64,000 nucleotides of DNA. It comes from an uncultured Ignavibacteria bacterium (GTDB lineage: Bacteria > Bacteroidota > Ignavibacteria > Kapaibacteriales > Kapaibacteriaceae). Where the stretch lies: contig CAJAIA010000006.1 in assembly GCA_903939735.1 (NCBI GenBank), forward strand, positions 30,007 through 94,006. The letters run 5' to 3'. This document shows, piece by piece, positions 46,226 through 53,975 of this stretch. A program made the translations under genes and the position numbers. Numbering within the stretch: position 1 is the stretch's first letter; the number at the start of each line of letters is the position of its first letter. The notes below the pieces were generated by a model that was not told the origin of the DNA, did no database searches, and saw only the letters and a list, made by a program, of their open reading frames with translations.

Positions 46226-48163
46226 ATGCGCTTCGTGACGTTGATTGCAATTCTCGCTATGTACACGATCGGGTGTTTGGCTCAAGAGCCGGACATCTGG
46301 ACGTGGAATGTGCAGGGGGCATGGATACGTCCAACAGGAAGCGGCTCGTTTCCGTCGATTCCAGGAATTCCATCGCCGGGCGATCTGACATTTGAAGCTC
46401 GCAGCTCGGTGTCGGCAGCTCAGTTTGCCGTTGGTGGCGACATTGGAATCCCTTCTGATCTCCGCATTGGTGGACGTCTTCGGTACTCTGCAATTGAACT
46501 GCAGTATCGCGCCAATGAACGTGTGCCCATAGCAAATCCGGATGGACCCGGAGTGTACGTCGCGACGATTGCGCATGATCTGAACGCGCGTACGGTGAAT
46601 CTCGATCTCGCACCCTACCTCCGTTACGAGCCGCTGCGATGGATCGCTGTCGAGCTTGCTGCACCTGTGATGATTCCACTGTCATCTCGGTATCAGCAGC
46701 GCATGTTCTTTTCGGATCCTCAGAACGTTCCATTTCTGGATGGTTCCATAGAACGCATTACAGGACAAGGCACGATACCATCACTCGCAGTTGCTTCACT
46801 TGCTCTGCAGGCACGCATCGAAGGCATGGTAGAGCTATCATCTTCCGGTTCCCTTGCCCTCACACCATTTGTTGCCTATCAGCAATCTATCACATCACCA
46901 GCACCAGATGGGGCGCTAAGCTCACGCATTCTATCGGTAGGACTCGGTCTGCGTAGTAGCTTCAAGGCTGCTCGTGAAGTTGCTCTCGTTCCTCTTGTTC
47001 CACGCCGTCGAGAACGCACACTTCGTGATACCACCGTCGAGCTCAGTCGGATGGTAAAGCAACCGCAAACAGTGCTTATGCAACGCAGTACTGACTCGGT
47101 TGACCAAGGTGATGTTCGCGATGTGACAATACGTGAGACATACGTTACCTATTACCCCAAGCCCCCTGCCATTCTCCGTGCATCGATGCAACTGGCGTTT
47201 GTGCATATCGATGGAACAGTGTCGGATGATGCACGTGTGCTCGCTCAACGTGTGCGCGCTACGCATGCCGTGCAACTCTTGCCGCTTGTTGTGTTTGATA
47301 GCACTTCTACAGAACTACCACGGCGCTACGTGAAGCTATCGCCGGCCGAAGTGCCAACGTGGAGGCCAACGTTGTCGGTAACAGACGCACCAACACACTG
47401 GCAGTATAGTATCCACAACATTGTTGGATCTCGATTGCGCTCATCGCGCACAAGTTGCAGTCTTGTCGTATACGTCGATTCAACACAAGTAGGTCGGGCT
47501 CGCGCTGAGCAGCGTGCCCAGACAATCCGACGATACTTGCGTGAGACATTTGGCATTGACGAACGCAGACTGCCTCTTCGGATAACGCAGGCATCTGGTG
47601 TGCTCGCCAACTGCATTGGATTCGATCCCGTGAATCCTGCACTTGCAGCACTTACGACAACACAAATGATCAACGATACTGAACTGCCGAACGTACGTGT
47701 GGTACCTGATGTGGTGAGTGAGTCTGGCATCCTACGCTGGGCTGTATCTGTCCAAACCAATGGGCGCACTGTTCGTGTTATATCCGACACTGGAGCACTG
47801 CCGGCCTTCATTCCGTGGAACATGAATGCAGACCTACAGTCGGAAGCACGCCAGCAGGACGTAGATCTCCATCTTGAGGTCGTCGATCGTGATAGTGCGT
47901 GGGCCCGCAGTGAACCAGCGACAATTCGTCTGCGATCACAGGCGGCAGCCGACCGCTCGATGATTCCTATCGAACGAACAGAGTATCTCGATCTCACGAC
48001 GTCTGTGCCAGGACTACAACTGCCATCGATTGACCACCGCGATGCTATCCGTGCCACACCCCGTGATGGAACGACATCGTGGTACCTGCGCGGATTAGAG
48101 GAGCCCGAGCTCTCGCTGTACCAGCATGCAACGCTATGGCGGAAACAAGAACGGCGTCCGTAG
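46226..48163 (+). CDS. Outer-membrane barrel + OmpA-like envelope protein
   Basis: 645 residues with a signal peptide (MRFVTLIAILAMYTIGCLAQ). Residues ~25-260 have barrel-type strands (IGGRLRYSAIELQYR, VNLDLAPYLRYEPLRW, FVAYQQSITS). After a charged linker, residues ~350-470 resemble an OmpA C-terminal peptidoglycan-binding fold: LLPLVVFDSTSTELPRRY and VDSTQVGRARAEQRAQTIRRYLRETFGI (the xxRAxxVxxYL helix) and RLPLRITQASG. A further ~170-residue C-terminal part is beta-rich and unassigned. It may tie the outer membrane to peptidoglycan, a reasonable neighbour for division genes. The family is inferred from pattern only. Confidence 0.7.
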   Translation: MRFVTLIAILAMYTIGCLAQEPDIWTWNVQGAWIRPTGSGSFPSIPGIPSPGDLTFEARSSVSAAQFAVGGDIGIPSDLRIGGRLRYSAIELQYRANERVPIANPDGPGVYVATIAHDLNARTVNLDLAPYLRYEPLRWIAVELAAPVMIPLSSRYQQRMFFSDPQNVPFLDGSIERITGQGTIPSLAVASLALQARIEGMVELSSSGSLALTPFVAYQQSITSPAPDGALSSRILSVGLGLRSSFKAAREVALVPLVPRRRERTLRDTTVELSRMVKQPQTVLMQRSTDSVDQGDVRDVTIRETYVTYYPKPPAILRASMQLAFVHIDGTVSDDARVLAQRVRATHAVQLLPLVVFDSTSTELPRRYVKLSPAEVPTWRPTLSVTDAPTHWQYSIHNIVGSRLRSSRTSCSLVVYVDSTQVGRARAEQRAQTIRRYLRETFGIDERRLPLRITQASGVLANCIGFDPVNPALAALTTTQMINDTELPNVRVVPDVVSESGILRWAVSVQTNGRTVRVISDTGALPAFIPWNMNADLQSEARQQDVDLHLEVVDRDSAWARSEPATIRLRSQAAADRSMIPIERTEYLDLTTSVPGLQLPSIDHRDAIRATPRDGTTSWYLRGLEEPELSLYQHATLWRKQERRP

Positions 48164-48180
48164 TGCACTACGAACGCCGT
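48151..48180 (+). terminator. Hairpin at the 3' end of the OmpA-like gene
   Basis: ACGGCGT-C-CGTAG, loop TGCA, CTACG-A-ACGCCGT: a 12-bp stem with one mismatch, overlapping the stop codon (48161-48163). There is no T run on either side, so it may be a weak or bidirectional terminator between convergent units. Confidence 0.55.
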
Positions 48181-48205
48181 CTCGTGAACATTGTAACCAG
48201 GACAG

Positions 48206-49072
48206 TTACTGTTGAATTGCCTCGAGTTCTTGTGACCACCGAACGACGTTGCGCTTCTGTGCGCGTCCAACTGTGATTGCCTGCTCAAACGAGCGAACAG
48301 CACCACCGATATCACCGCGTGACTTTGCAAGCAGACCGAGTTCGCCGTGCGCATCCATCTCGTAATCGGCTAGGCGAACAGCTTGAGCGTGCCGCACAGC
48401 TGATTCAAGATATGATCGTGCCTCAGTAGCATTTCCATCTGCACGGAAGCGACGACCAAGCAATAACGCATACTGTGCAGACCGCACATGGTCGCTGGTT
48501 GCATTCGACTGCTCGTACTCAGCAACGAGTTGCTTGAGTACAGGATCAGGTGCTGTCGTCTTCGCATCGATCGTGATTGCACGATCTGTCGTTGCTGCCG
48601 GTGTCGACACACGTGTGGTAGTTGGTGCCACAGCAGCTGGCGTTGATTGCTCAGGCAGCGTCTGCTCGACTGACGGCTGTGATGGTGCCGATTGTATGCG
48701 CTGTTCAATCGGAGGGGCTGGAGCAGGCTCATCTTGCTGTGTTGCTAGATAGATCGCGCCACCAGAGATCGCCACAGCTGCAGTGCCTCCAACGACCCAG
48801 GTCCATACATTGTGTACAAGGAATCCAAGCAACCCACCGCTCGCTGCACCAACGGCAATCTTTGCCGCAATGTTTGATTCGATGGTCGAAAGAAAGCCCA
48901 CCGGATATGCAACCCGTGGTGGATCTTGTTGAAGCAGACGCTCAACCGTGAGCATCTCCTTGACCTCTTGTGCGAATGCAGGATCGGCCACTTGGCGAGC
49001 TTCTAACTCGAGTAACTGATCTTCGCTCAGCGAGCGATCAAGAAACCCTGCGAGTAATTCGTGATTCGTCAT
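48206..49072 (-). CDS. Membrane anti-sigma factor with periplasmic TPR-like domain
   Basis: 288 residues. The cytoplasmic N terminus (1-60: LLAGFLDRSLSEDQLLELE...DPAFAQEVKEML) has the helical pattern of anti-sigma domains; a transmembrane helix lies at about 89-110. It is followed by a Pro/Thr/Gln-rich spacer (about 112-175) and a helical repeat region with TPR character (SAQYALLLGRRFRADGNATEARSYLESAV, ELGLLAKSRGDIGGAVRSFEQAI). Its start overlaps the sigma factor stop (ATGA), the usual coupling of sigma and anti-sigma. It probably holds the sigma factor at the membrane until an envelope signal releases it. Confidence 0.8.
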   Translation of the reverse strand: MTNHELLAGFLDRSLSEDQLLELEARQVADPAFAQEVKEMLTVERLLQQDPPRVAYPVGFLSTIESNIAAKIAVGAASGGLLGFLVHNVWTWVVGGTAAVAISGGAIYLATQQDEPAPAPPIEQRIQSAPSQPSVEQTLPEQSTPAAVAPTTTRVSTPAATTDRAITIDAKTTAPDPVLKQLVAEYEQSNATSDHVRSAQYALLLGRRFRADGNATEARSYLESAVRHAQAVRLADYEMDAHGELGLLAKSRGDIGGAVRSFEQAITVGRAQKRNVVRWSQELEAIQQ

Positions 49073-49617
49073 CGGAGTTCATCGATAATCGTGGACATAG
49101 ACTGTTGAATGAGTTTTTTCGCTCGGAACACGCGAACCTTTGCCAAGGCCACAGTGATATCGAGCGTTGCAGCGATGTCTTCATAGGGAAGGTCATCGAA
49201 GTATTTCATGGACAGCGCTTCACGAAACTCATCGGGAAGTCTACTGATTGCTGTATGAAGTGCCTGTCGCAGAAGAAAGTCGGAGCTGTGCGTTTCTTCA
49301 GGTTCGACAGTGATCACTTCATCTGTGATTTCAACTGTGTGTTTACGACCGCGCAGTGTCTTGAGACAGAAGTTCCGTGAGATGGTGAACAACCACGCAG
49401 CGAAGGAACCATCATGAAACGACGCCCGCTTGTCGAACACCGTTAACTGAATCGTCTGAAACACATCCTGGGCATCATCGTGTGAACCCAGTGCGCGCAG
49501 ACAGTATGCATACACCCGCTTGTCGTACCGCTTGAAGAGGGTACGGAAGGCCTGATCATCGCCTTGGTCACGGACCATGGCGAACAGTTCTTCATCTGTG
49601 AGGAGGGTGTACGGCAT
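49069..49617 (-). CDS. ECF-type RNA polymerase sigma factor
   Basis: 182 residues: region 2 (about 20-90: FRTLFKRYDKRVYAYCLRALGSHDDAQDVFQTIQL, AAWLFTISRNFCLKTLRG) binds core polymerase and the -10; region 4 (about 125-175: AISRLPDEFREALSMKYFDDLPYEDIAATLDI, AKVRVFRAKKLI) binds the -35. No region 3 or 1.1. Co-encoded with the membrane anti-sigma gene that overlaps its end. Its own targets cannot be predicted here. Confidence 0.92.
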   Translation of the reverse strand: MPYTLLTDEELFAMVRDQGDDQAFRTLFKRYDKRVYAYCLRALGSHDDAQDVFQTIQLTVFDKRASFHDGSFAAWLFTISRNFCLKTLRGRKHTVEITDEVITVEPEETHSSDFLLRQALHTAISRLPDEFREALSMKYFDDLPYEDIAATLDITVALAKVRVFRAKKLIQQSMSTIIDELR

Positions 49618-49683
49618 ATGTCAGGTAAAATCGGTGTACAGGAGAAAGAATCCTACTCCATAGCGTCCGTTACAGCGAAACCG

Positions 49684-49691
49684 TATCTTTT
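49684..49691 (+). promoter_or_regulatory. Promoter-like TATCTTTT box before the FAD oxidoreductase
   Basis: One mismatch to TAnnTTTG, 3 nt before the ATG at 49695; no Shine-Dalgarno. Weaker support than the exact boxes. Confidence 0.35.
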
Positions 49692-49694
49692 CGC

Positions 49695-50828
49695 ATGAGA
49701 TCGTACTGGGATACTACGGCATGGCAGGCATATGACCTGGTTGTCATCGGTGGGGGCATCATTGGCATCAGTACAGCGATATCCTATGCGGAACGCCATC
49801 CTGATCACCGTGTTGTTGTCCTCGAACGAGGTCATGTACCATTCGGTGCCACAACGAGGAATGCAGGATTTGCATGTTTCGGTTCGCTGAGCGAGATCGC
49901 ACACGACATTGACTTGATGGGTGTTGATGCGGCGCATGACCTTGTACGAATGCGACTTGACGGACTTCGCATCTTGATGCAACGATGTGGGACCGAGAGC
50001 ATCGCGTATAACCATGATGGCGGCAGTGAGATCTTTCTCGAGGATCATCCTGCGCTTCGTCGCATTGATGATGTTAATGCTGTTCTGCGCGATATCATCA
50101 ATGAGAACGCGTTTCAGCAGCGGAATGATCTTCGCGCTGCATATGGACTATCACACGACGTCGTTGCCCTGATTCATACGTCGCACGAGGGTACGCTTCA
50201 TTCAGGGAAGATGCTTCGGAGGCTGTGGAAGCTCGCAGCTGAGCGCGGTGTTGAGATTCGTACAGGATCTACGGTCACGAGCATAACGTCGAATAATAGT
50301 TCGGTGCGCATGCAATGTGCGAGTGTGCAGCAGACCGTTGACATTGTTTGTTCCAATGTTGTCGTTGCGACCAATGCTATGATTCCATCATTGGTGCAGT
50401 CGCCTGCGATACCACCAATCCTCCCAGGACGTGGTCAGGTGCTTGTCACCGAACCAATACCAGGACTTTCTCTCCGTGGATCGTTTCACATGGATGAGGG
50501 CTATTACTATTTCCGTGAGCTTGATGGACGCGTCTTGCTAGGGGGCGGACGGAACATCGACATAGATGGCGAGGCTACGCTGTCGCACGACACCACGCAG
50601 CGCATACAGGATGTTCTCGAACACGTGTTGCGCACCGTAATTCTGCCGCATCAACCATCGATCAACATAGAGCATCGATGGGCCGGCACCATGGCCTTCA
50701 CGGAGAATAAGCAGCCAGTTGTGGCTGTTGCCGAGCCACGTGTGATTGTTGCCTTTGGTTGCAACGGAATGGGCATAGCGCTGGGGTCTGCTCTTGGCGA
50801 ACAATGCGCCGACCTACTCCACACATAG
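49695..50828 (+). CDS. FAD-dependent oxidoreductase, DAO family
   Basis: 377 residues. The dinucleotide-binding motif VVIGGGIIGISTA begins near residue 16, ERG closes the second strand (VVVLERGHVPFGATTRNAGFA), and the C-terminal FAD loop is VIVAFGCNGMGIALG. This is the DAO fold of glycine/sarcosine oxidases and D-amino acid dehydrogenases; TTRNAGFACFGSLSE resembles the glycine-oxidase/gamma-glutamylputrescine oxidase branch. Substrate is unknown. The gene is convergent with the rhodopsin, separated by a bidirectional terminator. Confidence 0.85.
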   Translation: MRSYWDTTAWQAYDLVVIGGGIIGISTAISYAERHPDHRVVVLERGHVPFGATTRNAGFACFGSLSEIAHDIDLMGVDAAHDLVRMRLDGLRILMQRCGTESIAYNHDGGSEIFLEDHPALRRIDDVNAVLRDIINENAFQQRNDLRAAYGLSHDVVALIHTSHEGTLHSGKMLRRLWKLAAERGVEIRTGSTVTSITSNNSSVRMQCASVQQTVDIVCSNVVVATNAMIPSLVQSPAIPPILPGRGQVLVTEPIPGLSLRGSFHMDEGYYYFRELDGRVLLGGGRNIDIDGEATLSHDTTQRIQDVLEHVLRTVILPHQPSINIEHRWAGTMAFTENKQPVVAVAEPRVIVAFGCNGMGIALGSALGEQCADLLHT

Positions 50829-50830
50829 AA

Positions 50831-50862
50831 ATGGGCGCATCACCGGATGGTGATGCGCCCAT
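50831..50862. terminator. Bidirectional terminator between oxidoreductase and rhodopsin
   Basis: ATGGGCGCATCACC (50831-50844), loop GGAT, and its exact complement at 50849-50862: a perfect 14-bp stem. On the minus strand (rhodopsin side) TTTCTAT follows; on the plus strand there is no T run. Confidence 0.8.
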
Positions 50863-50880
50863 GATATTCGAGGAGTATTC

Positions 50881-51654
50881 TTACTTCGTGTCGTTGATTG
50901 CCATTACATACACGACCAAGCCGAAGCCGATCTTGTTGACAGCATCACCGATGTTGTAGATAAGATCCATGTTCGTGACAGGGATCATACCAGCCATGAG
51001 GTTGCCTGGAAGAAGCATGTATCCGATTGGATAGATTGCCCAACCTGCGAGTGCAAACCAGCGGAGGCGTACAAACGCTGTCTTTACGCCTGCGTTGTCG
51101 GTGGCGTCGACGCGCTTACGAGCTTCACCCACGAAGATTTCGTAGATGATGATTGCCCAACCGATTGTGGAGATAACACCCCACATCACGTTTGACTCTG
51201 GCTGGACTGCTTCGCCCATGTATCCTGCAACAAGCATCAGCACTGCACCACCGAAGAGGCGCCACAGCATTGAGGATGAAGCACCGGCTGGACGGAGCAA
51301 CAGGTAGAACTCAATACACATCAACGGAACCGTCAGGATCCAGTCGATATAGCGGAACTGCGTTGGTGACGTGCCCGTGTCGAGCCACACACCACGCATG
51401 TAGAAGTAGTGCACGGCAGCGATCATCGTGATCAGTCCCGACACAAGCATCGATGTCTTCCACTTATCCGAGACGCGTCCGCGCTCGAAGAAGAAGAACA
51501 CCGAGGCGGCGAACATCGCCATGTACCCGATAAAGAACGTGAATCCAATGTAATCGCCGGCGGCGAGTGTTCCATTGGATGCCAGGGCTGTGCTTGATCC
51601 AAGCAAAGCCACAGAAAGAGATAGAGCTGCAAAACGCAGGGTAGCAGAGACCAT
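50881..51654 (-). CDS. Proteorhodopsin-type light-driven proton pump
   Basis: 257 residues from ATG 51654, which has GGAGG 5 nt upstream and begins a signal peptide (cut near ALASN), as in proteorhodopsins; the longer frame from 51741 is rejected. Seven helices. Helix C has RYIDWILTVPLMCIEF: D104 (proton acceptor), T108 and E115 (proton donor) give the DTE motif of outward H+ pumps; H82 matches the PR His75. M112 sits at the spectral-tuning position, predicting green absorption. Retinal Lys is K241 (DAVNKIGFG). In helix E, G159 lies where proteorhodopsin has Phe and bacteriorhodopsin Trp138; Gly there is what allows carotenoid antenna binding in xanthorhodopsin. No blh or crt gene is in the window. 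Confidence 0.95.
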   Translation of the reverse strand: MVSATLRFAALSLSVALLGSSTALASNGTLAAGDYIGFTFFIGYMAMFAASVFFFFERGRVSDKWKTSMLVSGLITMIAAVHYFYMRGVWLDTGTSPTQFRYIDWILTVPLMCIEFYLLLRPAGASSSMLWRLFGGAVLMLVAGYMGEAVQPESNVMWGVISTIGWAIIIYEIFVGEARKRVDATDNAGVKTAFVRLRWFALAGWAIYPIGYMLLPGNLMAGMIPVTNMDLIYNIGDAVNKIGFGLVVYVMAINDTK

Positions 51655-51737
51655 AGGTCCTCCCTCGTACTTCAGAATAACCGCATTGCCGTTAGTCGGC
51701 ATATCGCGGGGCCGCATCCTGAGATTGACCTCGCGAT

Positions 51738-51759
51738 ACAACGAATACTACTTCGTTGT
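51738..51759. promoter_or_regulatory. Inverted repeat upstream of the rhodopsin gene
   Basis: ACAACGAA (51738-51745), spacer TACTAC, TTCGTTGT (51752-51759): a perfect 8-bp inverted repeat 84 bp before the rhodopsin ATG. Its size and symmetry suit a dimeric regulator's operator; no regulator gene is adjacent. Confidence 0.45.
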
Positions 51760-51821
51760 TCCTAGCGTTGTTCCGTGATTCTTGCGTCCGTCCAATGACC
51801 TAGCGTGTTGAGTTACAACCG

Positions 51822-51839
51822 CCGAACCCCCCGGTTCGG
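51822..51839. repeat. GC-rich hairpin in the rhodopsin-rlmN intergenic region
   Basis: CCGAACC (51822-51828), loop CCCC, GGTTCGG (51833-51839). No T run follows on either strand, so its role is unclear; it could be an RNA element if a rightward or leftward transcript crosses it. Confidence 0.45.
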
Positions 51840-51915
51840 TTCCCCGACTGCGTAAAATATGCGGTTTCTCGTCAGAATCAAGGGAATTCAGCCCAATACC
51901 TGCCCCCTTCAACCG

Positions 51916-51923
51916 TATTTTTG
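51916..51923 (+). promoter_or_regulatory. TATTTTTG box directly before rlmN
   Basis: A TAnnTTTG match ending 4 nt before the GTG at 51928; no Shine-Dalgarno. If used, the rlmN mRNA is leaderless, and the upstream in-frame ATG at 51859 would be outside the transcript. Confidence 0.55.
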
Positions 51924-51927
51924 TGCC

Positions 51928-53034
51928 GTGGCACAAGCAAAACGCGACATTGTAGCGGGGCCTCCCGAGTTAAAGGGGCATCCATTATCCGATCTAGAGA
52001 ACCTCTTCCTGGAACGGGGCGAGAAAAAGTACCGTGCGCAACAGGTGTACGATGCGCTCTACATCCATCGCATCGACGATGTGGAAGGGATGCACCTACT
52101 ACCGCAGCAGCTGCGGGATGTCCTACAAGCGGACTATCGCACAGAGAGCGTGAAGCTCCAAACGGTGCAGCATTCCGAGGACGGAACGAAGAAGTTCCTC
52201 TTTGAACTGCACGATGGTCGCGCCGTTGAGAGCGTCCTGATACCGAGCGAGATGCGTGAAGCTGATGGCGGTCCTCGTCGCCTCACGCTGTGCGTATCTA
52301 CCCAAGTGGGCTGCAATCTCGGATGTGTTTTCTGTGCAACTGCCTCGCTTAAGCTTACGCGCAATCTCACATCTGGTGAGATCGTCGACCAGTTCCTCCA
52401 GGCACAGAAACATTCAGAGAAGCTGATCACGAACATCGTCTTCATGGGCATGGGTGAACCCATGAATAACTACGACGCTGTGATGCGCGCCACGCAGATC
52501 TTCAACGATCAACGCACAAAGATGGTCGCTCCACGTCGCACCACGCTTTCAACAGCGGGAGTTATCCCTGGTATCATTCGCATGGCGGATGAAGGACAGA
52601 TCATCAAGCTTGCTGTGTCGCTGCATGCAACCACGCAGGATGTGCGCGCCGAACTCATGCCGATTGCGAAGAAGTATACACTGCCGGAGCTCATCGAAGC
52701 ACTCGAGTACTACTATCGTGCTACACGGAAAAGTGTGACCTACGAATACATTCTGTTCGATGGCATCAACGATTCGATTGACGATGTGCGTCGATTAGGC
52801 AAGCTTGCGCGACGCATGCCAACCAAGGTGAATGTTATTCCGTTTCACGACATCGACTTCACACAGCCGCAGGGATTTGCCAAGACGTTGAAGCCATCAT
52901 CGGCAGAGCGCTTCGAGTGGTTCTTGCAGAAGCTCCGTGAGGAAGATGTGCAGGTGTTGGTGCGTTCATCAAGTGGTGTCGATATCGATGCAGCCTGCGG
53001 ACAGCTTGCGTTCTCGAAGGAGCAGGCTGCATGA
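51928..53034 (+). CDS. rlmN: Dual-specificity rRNA/tRNA adenine-C2 methyltransferase (radical SAM)
   Basis: 368 residues from GTG 51928. The radical SAM cluster is C129-NLG-C133-VF-C136, and the methyl-carrying resolving Cys is C357 (DIDAACGQ). Other family blocks are SVLIPSEMRE, CVSTQVGCNLGC, FMGMGEPMNNYD, LSTAGVIPGI and SLHATTQDVRAELMPI. It methylates A2503 of 23S rRNA and A37 of some tRNAs, affecting decoding fidelity. I favour the GTG over ATG 51859 because the promoter box lies between them and the extra 23 residues are unlike the family. Its stop overlaps the next gene's ATG. Confidence 0.95.
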   Translation: MAQAKRDIVAGPPELKGHPLSDLENLFLERGEKKYRAQQVYDALYIHRIDDVEGMHLLPQQLRDVLQADYRTESVKLQTVQHSEDGTKKFLFELHDGRAVESVLIPSEMREADGGPRRLTLCVSTQVGCNLGCVFCATASLKLTRNLTSGEIVDQFLQAQKHSEKLITNIVFMGMGEPMNNYDAVMRATQIFNDQRTKMVAPRRTTLSTAGVIPGIIRMADEGQIIKLAVSLHATTQDVRAELMPIAKKYTLPELIEALEYYYRATRKSVTYEYILFDGINDSIDDVRRLGKLARRMPTKVNVIPFHDIDFTQPQGFAKTLKPSSAERFEWFLQKLREEDVQVLVRSSSGVDIDAACGQLAFSKEQAA

Positions 53035-53975
53035 TGCGATTCGTTGTTGCCGTGATGCTGTGTATTTGTTCTGTGTGCGTCTATCCATTGCAGGTATCGG
53101 CACAGCCAAGTGGCATCAGTAATCAGGTGTTGGATGCATTGGAGTACGACACCGACGCTGAGTACTACGTGCGCCTGGTTAACGGCGATGTTGTCACAGG
53201 CACGATCGTCGAGATCAACTCCGATTCGTCTGGATCGTTCCTTCGCATTGCAACGTCCTTTGGACGTGCACGGTTGTACGCTCGTGAGATCTCATGGATC
53301 GGTCTTCGTGAGGCATCGTATCGAGCTCGTCATCGAGGGATCCTTCTGCCGACTGCACAAGCGATTGGTAATGATCACTATCTGGCACTTGTAGAAGGCG
53401 TCATGCCATCAATCGGTGTGGGCATAGGTTCGTTCCTTAGCATCACTGCCGGACGCACCGTTGTGCCCGGTATAGGCTGGTCGAATCAGTTCAGCACGGT
53501 GAACGTCAAGGGCACGGTGTATGAAGGACCGAACGGCTTGGTGGAACAGGGTAAGCAGGTGTATGCACTCGGTGTAAATGGCGCGTGGGTAAACGACGTG
53601 AACTTCATCGGACATCTCTACGGTGTAGCAACATTTACCGGCAAGCGAACAAGTGTGAGCACGCTCGTGCACGCAAAGGTGTCGGGCAAGGATGATTACA
53701 CGGTGAGCGGCGGGACAATGTTCAGCCCCTTTCGTTTCCCTTATGCTAACGGAACGATTGGTGTGGCACTCATGATGGATGTACGGTTCCCGGAAATGCA
53801 CGATTTGCATTTCATCGGCGAGTTATGGAATTCCGATCTTACACGACCATCGAATAGTGCGCTGTTTGTCGGGCTTCGGCAGGGCAACACCGCACTCACC
53901 TTTGACGTTGGTGTTGCGGTATTGCCCGGACCAAATGTAGCGCCCACACTGGTGGTGCAGTGGACGCCGTTTTAA
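53031..53975 (+). CDS. Unrecognised secreted protein
   Basis: 314 residues with a signal peptide (MMRFVVAVMLCICSVCVYPLQVSAQ); the ATG at 53031 overlaps the rlmN stop (ATGA). The N-terminal part (about 40-90) looks like a small SH3/Sm-like beta barrel (YYVRLVNGDVVTGTIVEI...IATSFGRARLYAREISWIGL), and the rest (95-314) has barrel-like strands with repeated glycine/aromatic pattern (IGVGIGSFLSITAGRT, VIGVALMMDVRF, LTFDVGVAVL) ending VVQWTPF, so it may be an outer-membrane protein. No family recognised. Its stop overlaps the convergent lipoprotein stop. Confidence 0.68.
   Translation: MMRFVVAVMLCICSVCVYPLQVSAQPSGISNQVLDALEYDTDAEYYVRLVNGDVVTGTIVEINSDSSGSFLRIATSFGRARLYAREISWIGLREASYRARHRGILLPTAQAIGNDHYLALVEGVMPSIGVGIGSFLSITAGRTVVPGIGWSNQFSTVNVKGTVYEGPNGLVEQGKQVYALGVNGAWVNDVNFIGHLYGVATFTGKRTSVSTLVHAKVSGKDDYTVSGGTMFSPFRFPYANGTIGVALMMDVRFPEMHDLHFIGELWNSDLTRPSNSALFVGLRQGNTALTFDVGVAVLPGPNVAPTLVVQWTPF

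Noticed and set aside
47326..48354. 342-residue minus-strand frame
   Set aside because: Antisense to the well-supported barrel/OmpA-like gene and overlapping the anti-sigma gene; basic, Ser/Arg-rich composition typical of shadow frames.
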